From contig JAFEDK010000008.1 in the NCBI GenBank assembly GCA_018241665.1, positions 243,279 to 307,278 on the forward strand: a stretch of DNA of 64,000 nucleotides, read 5' to 3'. Source of the DNA: Pseudomonadota bacterium (GTDB lineage Bacteria; Pseudomonadota; Gammaproteobacteria; Burkholderiales; Rhodocyclaceae). This document shows, one piece after another, positions 15,822-25,022 of this stretch (positions are counted from its first letter, which is position 1; each line of letters begins with the position of its first letter). The notes beneath the pieces were generated by a model. That model did not search any database, was not told the origin of the DNA, and was given only the letters and a program-made list of their open reading frames with translations. The position numbers and the translations under genes were made by a program.

Positions 15822-16439
15822 TCATCTCCGCAGGAATCGATGAAGGCTGACCAACATTCCTGCCGTGGCCCCCCAAATAAAGTAATCACCATACGGCATT
15901 GCGTAGTATTCGCGATTCACTCCGCGCACTTCGACCGAATGCAGGCGGTGGTTTGCGCTATCCAAAAGGAATGAGAGTGGTACTTCGAAAGCCTCTGCCA
16001 CCTCGAACGCATCCAGCACCAGATCCAACGGAGGGCTCACCAGCCCAACGACGGGCGTCACATCAAAACCCGTTCCCGTCCGATACTGGGGCAAGCAGCC
16101 CAACAGTTCGACCTTATCCCGGACGAGTCCGATCTCCTCCTCGGTTTCCCTCAAGGCCGTGTCAATCGGTGACGTGTCGCTGGCCTCTACGCGTCCACCA
16201 GGAAAACTGACCTGCCCCGGATGGTGATGCAGATGATCGGTACGCCGCGTCAGCAATACCGTCGGGGCCTGCTGCCGCAATACGACAGGCACAAGCACAG
16301 CCGCCGGTGTCAAAGGCCCTGTTGCCCCACTCTCCTTGACGGAGACATCCTGCACGACGCCCTCTGCAAAGCAGGAGCGCAACCATTCGACTGAAGCAAC
16401 TTTTGACAAATCGGAAGTGGTCGTCATCGGCACCATCAT
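15822..16439 (-). CDS. NUDIX hydrolase, CoA pyrophosphatase (NudL) type
   Basis: A 205-residue NUDIX protein that probably cleaves coenzyme A or acyl-CoA to phosphopantetheine and 3',5'-ADP. Two signatures of the CoA-specific subgroup are visible: LLTRRTDHLHHHPGQVSFPGG, just upstream of the NUDIX box, and the box itself, ending ALRETEEEIGL with the metal-binding glutamates. The start overlaps the stop of the protease gene (TGATG), so the two are translationally coupled. Another in-frame ATG four codons later is possible. A retropepsin-like gene and a CobD-like gene flank it on the same strand. Confidence 0.88.
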   Translation of the reverse strand: MMVPMTTTSDLSKVASVEWLRSCFAEGVVQDVSVKESGATGPLTPAAVLVPVVLRQQAPTVLLTRRTDHLHHHPGQVSFPGGRVEASDTSPIDTALRETEEEIGLVRDKVELLGCLPQYRTGTGFDVTPVVGLVSPPLDLVLDAFEVAEAFEVPLSFLLDSANHRLHSVEVRGVNREYYAMPYGDYFIWGATAGMLVSLHRFLRR

Positions 16440-17098
16440 CAGTAACGTTGTCGCAACTGGAGACTAGGGCCATCGTGGCGCATCTCCATACGATTGAGAA
16501 AACTCATGCCCAGCAGCGCAAAAGGCATATCCATCCCCTGGACAACGCCATCCACGTTTCGCAGGACCACATCGCCAACACGCACCGAATCCAGCTTGAC
16601 TCTCCAGGCCTGCGCCACACCGTTGGCAGTTTGCATCATCACAGGTTCCGCCCTGCTTATGTCAATGCCCGCCCTCGACGCATCACCGCGCCCCAAGGAA
16701 ACATAAGTAGCCCCCGTATCAACCACAAAATGAACCGCCGAGCCGTTTATAGCGCCGGGAGCATGAAACTGCCCTCGACTGTCGGCGTGCACGGTGACAG
16801 TCGGCCCCCTCCGGCCATCGCCTCCTAGATTCAAGGCCTGCTGCCCGACCACGAGGCGCTGACGACGCCCATCGACCTCGACCACGGCGCCGTCACCATC
16901 CGCAGCGACAATCCTGACACCTTCCTGCGTCAGCGCCCCCACTGCCAGAGTGCGCGGACTGCCACCATTGACGACCACCAGAACCTTCCCGGGGAAAACG
17001 CCTGCCAAGGCCACTTCGGTCGCGTTCACGGGAACTGCTATGCAGCCCAGGATCACGCCGCTACACTGCAGCCAACGATCAATCGTGAGATTCTTCAT
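16439..17098 (-). CDS. Retropepsin-like aspartic protease, exported
   Basis: A 219-residue protein with an N-terminal hydrophobic signal segment (about residues 10-26, ending near VNA), followed by a clan-AA single-lobe aspartic protease domain. The active-site motif is VDTGATYVSLG, with hydrophobic residues before DTG; a second family segment is MPFALLGMSFL. Such proteins (TIGR02281-like) are probably periplasmic and dimeric, with unknown targets. The start ATG at 17098 overlaps the start codon of the divergent amidotransferase; an upstream in-frame codon at 17116 is an alternative. The 3' end overlaps the NUDIX start. Confidence 0.85.
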   Translation of the reverse strand: MKNLTIDRWLQCSGVILGCIAVPVNATEVALAGVFPGKVLVVVNGGSPRTLAVGALTQEGVRIVAADGDGAVVEVDGRRQRLVVGQQALNLGGDGRRGPTVTVHADSRGQFHAPGAINGSAVHFVVDTGATYVSLGRGDASRAGIDISRAEPVMMQTANGVAQAWRVKLDSVRVGDVVLRNVDGVVQGMDMPFALLGMSFLNRMEMRHDGPSLQLRQRY

Positions 17099-17819
17099 GA
17101 AGCCGGTAGCAATCATTCGACATAGCAGAACGGAAGGTCCGGGTCATTTTGCCACATTCCTGGAGCGCCACTCGCTGCCATGGACCCTGTTCCGCATCGA
17201 CGCCGGAGACCCTCTCCCCACACCATCCCAAGTCAATGGATTTTCCGGACTCTGCCTGATGGGGGGACCCATGAGCGTCAATGACGACCTGCCGTGGATT
17301 CCCCCGTTGCTCGAACTCATACGGCTCATGATAGCGGCAGATCGCCCGGTGATCGGCCACTGCCTGGGAGGGCAACTGATAAGCAAAGCTCTGGGTGGAG
17401 TTGTCACCCGAAATCCGGTCAAGGAAATCGGCTGGGGCCTGGTAAGTGCCATTGACACCCCACAGGCATCCCAATGGCTGGGCGACATCAAGCAGTTCGA
17501 GAGCTTCCACTGGCACGGAGAAACGTTCACGATCCCCCCCGGCGGGACACACATTCTCGCCAGCTCCGCCTGTCCCAATCAGGCCTACGTGGTGAATGAC
17601 AAACACCTGGGAATGCAGTGCCATGTGGAAATGACCGCGGCCATGATTCACGACTGGTGCGAGAGCGGCGCCGACGAAATCGCGGCCAGCCTTTCCTCTC
17701 CAGCAGTGCAGACGCCCGAGAAAATCGCACAGAACCTTGAGAACCGTCTGCGCACCCTGAACTCTGCCGCCGAGCAACTCTACTCGCGCTGGATCACGGG
17801 GCTAAAGACGGAAAACTGA
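17097..17819 (+). CDS. Class I glutamine amidotransferase (GMP-synthase-type domain)
   Basis: A 240-residue single-domain GATase1 protein that hydrolyses glutamine to supply ammonia. The nucleophile elbow GHCLGGQLI and the later HVE of QCHVEMT provide the Cys-His-Glu triad; LMGGPMSV forms the oxyanion strand. Standalone members resemble the amidotransferase half of GMP synthase but act on other, mostly unknown, acceptors such as glutamylated amines. The start MKPVAIIRHS fits the family and shares bases with the start codon of the divergent protease gene. A clear terminator follows. Confidence 0.88.
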   Translation: MKPVAIIRHSRTEGPGHFATFLERHSLPWTLFRIDAGDPLPTPSQVNGFSGLCLMGGPMSVNDDLPWIPPLLELIRLMIAADRPVIGHCLGGQLISKALGGVVTRNPVKEIGWGLVSAIDTPQASQWLGDIKQFESFHWHGETFTIPPGGTHILASSACPNQAYVVNDKHLGMQCHVEMTAAMIHDWCESGADEIAASLSSPAVQTPEKIAQNLENRLRTLNSAAEQLYSRWITGLKTEN

Positions 17820-17827
17820 TGGACAGA

Positions 17828-17862
17828 GAAACAAAAACCGGCCTTCAGCCGGTTTTTGTTTC
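17828..17862. terminator. Bidirectional terminator
   Basis: GAAACAAAAACCGGC and GCCGGTTTTTGTTTC pair perfectly over 15 bp around CTTCA. It ends the amidotransferase gene from one side and the yjfB-like gene from the other. Confidence 0.92.
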
Positions 17863-17870
17863 AGCCTTGC

Positions 17871-18059
17871 TCAAGCGAACGTATCGATGCTTCGCCCAAG
17901 TGTTGCCGTCGGATCGGGCGTAGGGGTCGGCGCGGGCAAGGCCTCCAGCATTTGAGCCGCATTTTGCTGCTGCTGATCCAGGGCCTTACGCAGCATCAGG
18001 ATCGAAACGGAATCCTGCGCCTGAACCTGCGACGTAGCCCCCAGCGCGGAGATACTCAT
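17871..18059 (-). CDS. Small YjfB-family (putative motility) protein
   Basis: A 62-residue protein of the YjfB family (PF14070, labelled putative motility protein). A helical part with MLRKALDQQQQNAAQMLEAL is followed by a Pro/Thr-rich stretch and a short end. It has no signal peptide. It lies directly after yajQ (3 bases) and before a terminator. The function is not established in any species I know; no flagellar gene is in the window. Confidence 0.8.
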   Translation of the reverse strand: MSISALGATSQVQAQDSVSILMLRKALDQQQQNAAQMLEALPAPTPTPDPTATLGRSIDTFA

Positions 18060-18062
18060 TGG

Positions 18063-18548
18063 TCAGTCCCGGAAGTTACCGTACTGCAAAGGATAGTCCG
18101 TCACTTCCTTCCGGACCAGGGCAATACAGTCTTGCAGGATATCCCGCTTTGCCCCGCTGACCCGAACCGCCTCACCCTGGATGCTGGCCTGGAGCTTGAG
18201 CTTGCTATCCTTGATCAGCTTGACGATCTTCTTGGACTGCTCCTGCTCAATGCCGACACGAACAGTGAGTTCCTGCTTGACCTTGTTACCGCCCACTTTC
18301 TGGATATCGCCGTGCTTGAGACAGCGGACATCAATCTTCTTCGCCGTCATCTCGGGCAACAGGATCGCCAGCATCTGCTCAAGCTGAAAGTTGCTGTCGC
18401 CATGCAGAACAAGGAGCTTTTCCTGCTGCTCGACGCGGGCGTCCGTACCCTTGAAGTCGTACCGACCGGAAATCTTGCGATTCGCCCCTTCGACAGCGTT
18501 CTTCAGGGCAACCATGTCGACTTCGGACGTGATGTCGAAAGATGGCAT
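18063..18548 (-). CDS. yajQ: Nucleotide-binding protein YajQ
   Basis: A 161-residue cytosolic protein made of two RNP-like domains. The N-terminus MPSFDITSEVDMVALKNAV and the segment GRYDFKGTDARVE are diagnostic, and the length is exactly that of the family. YajQ binds nucleotides or RNA; in Xanthomonas a homologue binds cyclic di-GMP and controls virulence genes. Two cyclic di-GMP enzymes lie later in this window but are not linked. The gene sits with ppnP upstream and a YjfB-like gene downstream. Confidence 0.96.
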   Translation of the reverse strand: MPSFDITSEVDMVALKNAVEGANRKISGRYDFKGTDARVEQQEKLLVLHGDSNFQLEQMLAILLPEMTAKKIDVRCLKHGDIQKVGGNKVKQELTVRVGIEQEQSKKIVKLIKDSKLKLQASIQGEAVRVSGAKRDILQDCIALVRKEVTDYPLQYGNFRD

Positions 18549-18561
18549 GGACGCCTCCCGA

Positions 18562-18885
18562 TCAACCGAAGTAACAGACGTAGTGGTAAGGCTCGCCGCT
18601 TACTTCAATGTCAAAGCTGGAGTTACCCGGCACATTGAAGCTCTCGCCAGCAGCAGACACCTTCCACTCGCTCTCACCCTTGAGGCGATAGCGGCAGGCG
18701 CCCGCCACCGTTTCCATCACTTCCGGCTCACCAGTGTTGAAGGTCAGGCTGGCGGGCAGAATCACGCCTACGGTCTTCTTGCTGCCATCCGCAAAAATGA
18801 CGGTGTGGCTCACGCACTTGCCATCGAAATATACATTGGCCTTCTTGACGACGGAGACGCCATCGAACTGAACAGACTGGGTCAT
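18562..18885 (-). CDS. ppnP: Pyrimidine/purine nucleoside phosphorylase PpnP
   Basis: A 107-residue cupin-like protein (formerly YaiE/DUF1255) that splits several nucleosides with phosphate. The segments [23 protein letters not shown] and [11 protein letters not shown] (shown in part) cover the conserved core. The length matches the family of about 95-105 residues. It is 13 bases upstream of yajQ and 18 bases downstream of the DUF2788 gene, all on the same strand. Confidence 0.93.
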   Translation of the reverse strand: MTQSVQFDGVSVVKKANVYFDGKCVSHTVIFADGSKKTVGVILPASLTFNTGEPEVMETVAGACRYRLKGESEWKVSAAGESFNVPGNSSFDIEVSGEPYHYVCYFG

Positions 18886-18903
18886 AGCTCTACCTTCACA
18901 AAT

Positions 18904-19137
18904 TTATTCAATGCCTAACAGCTTCTGGATGATGCCTTTGGCCATGAAGCCGATGAAACCAACGCCAAGCCCCACGAACATCCAGATCGCACCGTATTTC
19001 CCCGCCTTTGACTCCCAGGCAAGCTGGCCAATGATAAAGACCATATAGGCAATCAGGCCGCCAACGCACAGCTTGAGCGAGATGTCCTCGAACTCGGCGA
19101 TGGTAAGACCGAATATTAGTGGGGCATTAGGGTCCAT
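18904..19137 (-). CDS. DUF2788 small membrane protein
   Basis: A 77-residue protein with two predicted membrane helices (around LCVGGLIAYMVFIIGQLAW and IWMFVGLGVGFIGFMAKG). The N-terminus FGLTIAEFEDISLKLCV fits DUF2788, a family found in beta- and gammaproteobacteria, with no known function. It follows argG by 10 bases and may be part of its transcript. Confidence 0.85.
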   Translation of the reverse strand: MDPNAPLIFGLTIAEFEDISLKLCVGGLIAYMVFIIGQLAWESKAGKYGAIWMFVGLGVGFIGFMAKGIIQKLLGIE

Positions 19138-19147
19138 TTTTGCTCAG

Positions 19148-20377
19148 TCAGCCCCGCTTTGCCTTGGCATTGGCAGCAATCCGCATACGGAGCGCATTGA
19201 GGCGAATGAAGCCGTGGGCATCCTTCTGGTTGTACGCGCCCTGATCATCCTCGAAGGTCGCAATCGTCGGATCGAACAGGGAGTCGGTCTTGGAGTCTCG
19301 CGCAACCACGATCACATTGCCCTTGTAGAGCTTGATGCGGACCCAGCCGTTAACGGTCTGCTGAGTGTGGTCGATCAGGGCCTGCATGGCCTGACGCTCC
19401 GGGCTCCACCAATAGCCGGTGTAGATCAGGCTGGCGTAGCGGGCCAGCAGATCGTCCTTGAGGTGAGCCACTTCACGGTCGAGGGTGATGGACTCGATGG
19501 CGCGGTGGGCACGCAGCAGGATGGTTCCGCCCGGGGTCTCGTAGCAACCACGCGACTTCATGCCCACGTAGCGGTTTTCGACCAGATCCAGACGACCAAT
19601 GCCATGCTTGCCGCCCAGCTCATTAAGCTTGGCGAGCAGCTCGTGAGCCTTCATTCGGGAGCCATTGATCGCAACCAAATCGCCCTTCTCGAACTCGAGA
19701 TCCACGTACTCGGCAGCGTCGGGAGCCTCCTCCGGCGACACGGTCCAGCGCCACATGGATTCCTCGGCCTCAGCGGCCGGGTTCTCGAGGTGGCGGCCTT
19801 CGAAGGAGATGTGCAGCAGGTTGGCGTCCATCGAATACGGAGAGCCGCCCTGCTTGTGCTTCATCTCGATGGGGATGCCGTTCTTTTCGGCATAGGCCAG
19901 CAGCTTCTCGCGGGACAGCAGGTCCCACTCGCGCCACGGCGCAATGACCTTCACGTTCGGCATCAGCGCGTAGTAGCCCAACTCGAAGCGAACCTGATCG
20001 TTGCCCTTGCCGGTCGCGCCGTGGGACACCGCATCGGCGCCGGTCTGACGGGCGATCTCGATCTGGCGCTTGGCGATGAGCGGACGCGCGATGGAGGTAC
20101 CGAGCAGGTATTCACCTTCGTAGATGGCATTGCAGCGGAACATCGGGAACACGAAGTCACGCACGAACTCTTCGCGCAGATCGTCAATGAAGATGTTCTC
20201 GGGCTTGATGCCAAATTGCAGCGCCTTGGCTCGCGCCGGCTCGAGCTCCTCTCCCTGACCGAGGTCGGCCGTGAAGGTGACCACTTCGCACTGGTAGGTG
20301 TCCTGCAGCCACTTGAGGATTACCGATGTATCCAGCCCGCCCGAGTAGGCAAGCACAACCTTCTTTACGTCGCTCAT
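19148..20377 (-). CDS. argG: Argininosuccinate synthase
   Basis: A 409-residue ATP-dependent ligase that joins citrulline and aspartate in arginine synthesis. The start ATG at 20377 gives [19 protein letters not shown], holding the PP-loop SGGLDTS; STFDRE-like and [13 protein letters not shown] segments are intact. It is the last of three adjacent arginine genes in the order argD, argF, argG, all on the minus strand with short gaps. Confidence 0.98.
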   Translation of the reverse strand: MSDVKKVVLAYSGGLDTSVILKWLQDTYQCEVVTFTADLGQGEELEPARAKALQFGIKPENIFIDDLREEFVRDFVFPMFRCNAIYEGEYLLGTSIARPLIAKRQIEIARQTGADAVSHGATGKGNDQVRFELGYYALMPNVKVIAPWREWDLLSREKLLAYAEKNGIPIEMKHKQGGSPYSMDANLLHISFEGRHLENPAAEAEESMWRWTVSPEEAPDAAEYVDLEFEKGDLVAINGSRMKAHELLAKLNELGGKHGIGRLDLVENRYVGMKSRGCYETPGGTILLRAHRAIESITLDREVAHLKDDLLARYASLIYTGYWWSPERQAMQALIDHTQQTVNGWVRIKLYKGNVIVVARDSKTDSLFDPTIATFEDDQGAYNQKDAHGFIRLNALRMRIAANAKAKRG

Positions 20378-20427
20378 GTCCCGCTTTCCGAATATGAGTA
20401 AATGAGTCCTAACCGCTTCCAACCGCG

Positions 20428-21360
20428 CTAGGCGCAGTCACCCTCGATCTTTCCGATCAGGAGATATTCCATTAATGCTTTCTGCACATGCAGACGATTT
20501 TCCGCTTCATCCCAGACCACGGACTGAGGGCCATCGATGACTTCGGCAGACACTTCCTCACCCCGATGGGCCGGCAGGCAATGCATGAACAAAGCGCCTG
20601 GATTGGCGACCTTCATCATGTCCTCATCGACCTGCCAGTCAGCAAAGTCGCGCATCCGCTCTTCGTTCTCAGCCTCGAAGCCCATGCTGGTCCATACGTC
20701 GGTGGTCACAAGGTCAGCCCCACGGCAGGCTTCCATTGGGTCATCGAAATGAGCGAAGTGATCCGTGCCGTAGAGCCCGGCCCGCTCAGGTTCAACTTCA
20801 TACCCCGGGGGCGTAGACACATGGACATGGAATCCCAGCACCTCGGCAGCCTGCAGCCAGGTATTGCAGACGTTGTTCGAATCCCCGACCCACGCCACGG
20901 TCTTCCCCTTGATCGAGCCACGATGCTCGATGAAGGTGTAGATGTCGGCAAGAATCTGGCAGGGATGATATTCGTTGGTCAGCCCGTTGATCACGGGCAC
21001 GCGGGAATACTCCGCGAAACGCTCGATGATCGACTGCTCGAAGGTGCGGATCATGACGATATCGCTCATCCGCGAAATCACCTGCGCCGCATCCTCGACC
21101 GGCTCACCGCGACCGAGCTGAGAGTCCCGCGTATTCAGATAGATAGCGGAACCACCGAGCTGCTGCATCCCGGCTTCGAAAGACAGCCGCGTGCGCGTAC
21201 TGGCCTTCTCGAAAATCATCACCAGCGTACGATCGAACAGCGGATGATGCGGCTCGTAACGCTTGAAACGCTCCTTTATCCAGCGGGTGCGGGAAAAAAG
21301 ATAATCGTATTCGTCACGAGAAAAATCGTTGAACTGTAAGTAATGTCTCGGTGCGTTCAT
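20428..21360 (-). CDS. argF: Ornithine carbamoyltransferase
   Basis: A 310-residue enzyme that makes citrulline from ornithine and carbamoyl phosphate. The carbamoyl-phosphate site STRTRLSFE, the HPCQILAD segment, and the ornithine loop [12 protein letters not shown] are all intact. The sequence is full length for the anabolic type. It lies between argD (15 bases upstream) and argG (50 bases downstream). Confidence 0.98.
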   Translation of the reverse strand: MNAPRHYLQFNDFSRDEYDYLFSRTRWIKERFKRYEPHHPLFDRTLVMIFEKASTRTRLSFEAGMQQLGGSAIYLNTRDSQLGRGEPVEDAAQVISRMSDIVMIRTFEQSIIERFAEYSRVPVINGLTNEYHPCQILADIYTFIEHRGSIKGKTVAWVGDSNNVCNTWLQAAEVLGFHVHVSTPPGYEVEPERAGLYGTDHFAHFDDPMEACRGADLVTTDVWTSMGFEAENEERMRDFADWQVDEDMMKVANPGALFMHCLPAHRGEEVSAEVIDGPQSVVWDEAENRLHVQKALMEYLLIGKIEGDCA

Positions 21361-21375
21361 GGCACTCGTTCTTGG

Positions 21376-22551
21376 TTATTGTGCTGCTAGAAATCCCTTG
21401 ATCAGCGGTGCCAGCCCTTCCACCAACGCAGCTGCTTCCCGTTCGCTGAAGTTCAGCGACGGCAACAAGCGTACAACCTTGTCCGCAGTCACATTGATCA
21501 GATAGCCCGCTTCAAGAGCCTGCCCTACCAAAACACCACAGGGCCGATCGAGCTCGACGCCGATCATGAGACCCGCCCCCCGGATGTCGAGCACACCAGG
21601 AACGCCGTCAAGGGCCTTGGCCAGACCATCGCGGATGCTTTGACCGATTCGCTCCGCATTGGCGAGAAGGCCTTCCTCGTCGAGGACCTCCAGGGTAGTC
21701 AGTGCAGCCGCGCAGGCCAGAGGATTGCCACCGAAGGTGGACCCGTGATTACCGGGTTGGAAAACCCCTGCGGCGCGTCCAGCGGCCAAGCATGCACCGA
21801 TCGGAACCCCGGAACCCAGCCCCTTGGCGAGGGACATCACATCCGGCTTCACCTCGGCGTGCTGATGACCAAACCACTTGCCGGTACGTCCAACACCGCA
21901 CTGCACCTCATCGAACATCAGCAGCAATTCCCGGTCATCGCACAGCTTGCGCAAGGCGCCGAGATAGGCCTGCTGGGCGATGTGAATGCCGCCTTCGCCC
22001 TGAACCGGCTCAAGCAGGATGCCGACCACATCTGCACGACCATCCAGCACACGCTCAACAGCGGCAAGGTCGTCAAACGGGACCCGGAGGAACCCGTCCA
22101 CCAGCGGCCCGAAGCCAAGCTGCACCTTCTTGTTGCCTGTTGCCGACAAGGTAGCGAGAGTCCGCCCGTGGAAGGATTGCTCCATCACAACGATGACCGG
22201 CTCGGTAATGCCGCGCTTGTGTCCGTACAGGCGCGCCAGCTTGATGGCCGCCTCGTTTGCCTCGCATCCTGAATTACAGAAGAACACTTCATCCATGCCC
22301 GACCGCTCGGCAAGCTTGTCGGACAAGGCTTCCTGCAACGGAATCTGGTACAGATTCGACGTATGAATGACGCGTGAAGCCTGCTCCGAGATTGCACGCA
22401 CCAAGCGGGGATGATTGTGACCGAGCGTCGATACGGCAATTCCGGACAGGGCATCGAGATAACGCTTGCCGGAAACGTCAAACAGCCAGGAACCCTCCCC
22501 ATGGCTGAATGCCACCGGAAGCCGTCCGTAAGTGTTCATCAGGTGAGACAT
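21376..22551 (-). CDS. argD: Acetylornithine aminotransferase
   Basis: A 391-residue PLP-dependent class III aminotransferase. The lysine that binds PLP is in SLAKGLGSGVPIGA; the segment MFDEVQCGVGRTGK precedes it. The start at 22551 (MSHLMNTYGRLPV) matches family members. It makes N-acetylornithine and can also serve lysine synthesis as succinyl-DAP aminotransferase. It is the first gene of the arginine operon; 160 bases of noncoding DNA separate it from the exopolysaccharide genes. Confidence 0.96.
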   Translation of the reverse strand: MSHLMNTYGRLPVAFSHGEGSWLFDVSGKRYLDALSGIAVSTLGHNHPRLVRAISEQASRVIHTSNLYQIPLQEALSDKLAERSGMDEVFFCNSGCEANEAAIKLARLYGHKRGITEPVIVVMEQSFHGRTLATLSATGNKKVQLGFGPLVDGFLRVPFDDLAAVERVLDGRADVVGILLEPVQGEGGIHIAQQAYLGALRKLCDDRELLLMFDEVQCGVGRTGKWFGHQHAEVKPDVMSLAKGLGSGVPIGACLAAGRAAGVFQPGNHGSTFGGNPLACAAALTTLEVLDEEGLLANAERIGQSIRDGLAKALDGVPGVLDIRGAGLMIGVELDRPCGVLVGQALEAGYLINVTADKVVRLLPSLNFSEREAAALVEGLAPLIKGFLAAQ

Positions 22552-22711
22552 GAAGCAACCTTGTTCCGATTTTCGCCAACCGCCGACATAGCGCGCCACG
22601 CCAGCACCAGAAAGGCGAAACGGCGACTCGCGCCGCCGTTGAATTTAGAAAACCGCTACCGGATTCTACTGGACAACAATCCGACTGTACAGCGCATGCT
22701 CCGCAGCCCCA

Positions 22712-24211
22712 TCACCTGGCCGCAGGCTGACGCATCGGGCCTATATATGACTTAGCAATAACCACATTGTCGATGTAGAGATCCATGTCTCGCGGCGGCG
22801 GTGTCATACCTCCATGATAGATATCGAACCATACAGTTTCGATCTTGAGTTCCGGGACGTTACGCAGCCTCAAATCCTTTTTCTCGAATGCAAGACGGCC
22901 GTCAATCCAAGCCCGCATGACTCCATCTTTCTGACCCGGTGTATTCAGCTTCACATACTGTTCCACACAGTACCAGCGATTACGCTGCAGGGCCGCCAGA
23001 CGACCGAACCCCCACTTAAGACCATCCCCAGACGGTTCCGCCATATCCGCATGATACGCATACGTTCCAATGGGTGTGGCACCAACCAACGGATTATCAC
23101 GCCCCGCCATTACCGAAAACGAGCCCCGAAGCGACCAGCCATTGTCACCGTTGCTCTTCCTCATACCCCAGCCGGCCTTCCCATAAGTGCCTGCAAAACC
23201 AGGCAACTTTCCACCATCGACATCGGGAGACCAATTACTGCCAAAGCGCAGGTAATAACGGAAATACGCCTCCTCCGGCTCCCGCCCCTGCTTGCCATTG
23301 AATGCATAACGGATATCCGCACCGAGATTCACTCCTTTTTTGAAGCGAATCTTCAGGGCATGCCCCTTGAGCGGCGCAAATCCGCCTTCAAGGTCTTCCG
23401 TTACACGGGACATCGCCATGCGCAGATCAACAAATGACCACTCACTCGCCCACGCGACACTTTCAAAGCCAGTCTGAAAATAGACATCCGGGTCTTTGCC
23501 CAAGGACTCTTCATCGACATACTTGGCCGCAAGGCCAGGCCGCGCGGTCGCATCAGGGCTAACCGGCGGACTCACCGCAAACACCCCCAGGGTGACCTCG
23601 CCCCCGTACTGCCTGCCCAGCGTCAAGCTCAGCGTCATGCGACGAACACTTTTCTCCCGCACCGTTTGCGGCAGAGCGAAGCCGAAAACACCACGGGCAC
23701 CACCACCGAGCTTGACGCGCATCTCCCGCCCCAAGCCCTTTACGGTACTGCAATCCACGTATGCATCCGCAGTTGGGAAGGCGATATCTCCACTCCCGTC
23801 GGCGAATTCGATGGTCAGGATCGGACGGGAGGCCATTTCCGGACTTTCCCTGCTGACGACATCCAGGATGCCGCCGCCCTTTATTGCCGAAACCATCATG
23901 CCTTTTGAAAGATCAGCCCTGCCAGTCATCCAGTCCTTGAACAGTGCCGTCAAATCCAGCTGGATCGTTCGCCCCTGATAATTGGCAGGCACAACCGTTG
24001 TGGAATACGGCCGGGAGCCAAATGCTTGATGCGCCGCATCCTGCCAGTCGCCGCCCCGGCGAGCCCATTCGCCACCGGCACCCGCATTGAACGCCTGGCA
24101 CGTCACGCCATCTGAACTATCGGACAATGAATCAGCTGCCCGAGCATTACCAACTGCGGACAAAGACAATAGCGCAGCGAGAAGAACGCCGCCAAGCCGG
24201 ACGTGAATCAC
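22712..24211 (-). CDS. Secreted polysaccharide-lyase-like protein with DNRLRE/CBM96-type region
   Basis: A 499-residue protein starting at GTG (24211), six bases after a GAGGAG ribosome-binding site and just past the stop of the TPR gene. A signal peptide ends at GNARA-ADS. Residues about 30-240 resemble a DNRLRE/CBM96 carbohydrate-binding region (TADAYVD, then RVKLGGGARGVFGFALP). Residues about 260-490 look like a concanavalin-type lyase domain related to alginate- or heparin-type lyases (EAYFRYYLRFG, PPRDMDLYIDNVVIAK). It is the last gene of the exopolysaccharide run and may cut the polymer for release, length control or turnover. The substrate is inferred from position only. Confidence 0.7.
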   Translation of the reverse strand: MIHVRLGGVLLAALLSLSAVGNARAADSLSDSSDGVTCQAFNAGAGGEWARRGGDWQDAAHQAFGSRPYSTTVVPANYQGRTIQLDLTALFKDWMTGRADLSKGMMVSAIKGGGILDVVSRESPEMASRPILTIEFADGSGDIAFPTADAYVDCSTVKGLGREMRVKLGGGARGVFGFALPQTVREKSVRRMTLSLTLGRQYGGEVTLGVFAVSPPVSPDATARPGLAAKYVDEESLGKDPDVYFQTGFESVAWASEWSFVDLRMAMSRVTEDLEGGFAPLKGHALKIRFKKGVNLGADIRYAFNGKQGREPEEAYFRYYLRFGSNWSPDVDGGKLPGFAGTYGKAGWGMRKSNGDNGWSLRGSFSVMAGRDNPLVGATPIGTYAYHADMAEPSGDGLKWGFGRLAALQRNRWYCVEQYVKLNTPGQKDGVMRAWIDGRLAFEKKDLRLRNVPELKIETVWFDIYHGGMTPPPRDMDLYIDNVVIAKSYIGPMRQPAAR

Positions 24212-24213
24212 TG

Positions 24214-24984
24214 TCACTCCTCTTGAGGCTGGCCAGCCTTGGGATCGCCAGTCTTTTCGGCTGCCTTTTCCTCTTCGCTCCCAACCATCGGGGATTCGGC
24301 CGCCTTCGGCGGCACCGGACGCCATTTGCCTACCTTTTCGAGCTTCTGCCGAAGGCCAGGCAGCGGGTACCCCAACCCATAGGCAATATGGGCCGCCGTC
24401 AATGCATCATCGTACCGGCCCAGCGTGATCCAGCCGAGTCCGAGGTTATACTGAAAATTCGCATTGCCTTGGGGAGCACTCTCCCGGGCCCTCTCCAGGC
24501 GTGCGGCCGCGCCTTTCATATCGGCAAGATCGGCCAACCACATGCCGTACAACAGTTCAACAACCCCATCATCCGGCGCAATCTGCAGCCCCGCCTCGAA
24601 ATAGCACTCGACCGTCGCACTGGTTCCTCGCGGACGATTCGTCTTTTCCTTCTTCGCAAGTCTCACCAGCGTGGCCAGCGCTCGATGATGGTTGGGAAAA
24701 TATCGCAACGTATAAGCAAGGTCACCGCCGAACAAGACCGTGCTGTTTCCCTTGGTGAGACTCTCGACCCCTGGTCCGAAATGATATGCCTCCACCACCC
24801 TGATGACATTTTGAGGTGCGACGCGATAATCGTAAACGGCATGGGTTTGCGGCCCTTCGGGCGGGCAAGGCACAGCGCCCGCGGCAGATGCCACGCCCCC
24901 CCCGACTACGAGCATCACCGCACAAGCAGCCTTCACGACATTAACTCGCCAATACGACATCAATTCCGCCTGAGATTTGCGCAT
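24214..24984 (-). CDS. TPR-containing periplasmic protein
   Basis: A 256-residue protein with a signal peptide (start ATG 24984 behind GAGGT; hydrophobic segment VVKAACAVMLVVGGG). Helical TPR-like units follow from about residue 90, including GNANFQYNLGLGWITLGRYDDALTAAHIA. The C-terminus is rich in Lys, Glu and Pro. TPR proteins of this kind act as scaffolds in polymer assembly or export. It sits between a deacetylase and the lyase-like gene in one unit with very short gaps. It has no further motif to name its function. Confidence 0.72.
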   Translation of the reverse strand: MRKSQAELMSYWRVNVVKAACAVMLVVGGGVASAAGAVPCPPEGPQTHAVYDYRVAPQNVIRVVEAYHFGPGVESLTKGNSTVLFGGDLAYTLRYFPNHHRALATLVRLAKKEKTNRPRGTSATVECYFEAGLQIAPDDGVVELLYGMWLADLADMKGAAARLERARESAPQGNANFQYNLGLGWITLGRYDDALTAAHIAYGLGYPLPGLRQKLEKVGKWRPVPPKAAESPMVGSEEEKAAEKTGDPKAGQPQEE

Positions 24985-25022
24985 GAATACCTCGAACAAT
25001 CGATTGCGTGCGTGCCAAGTCA

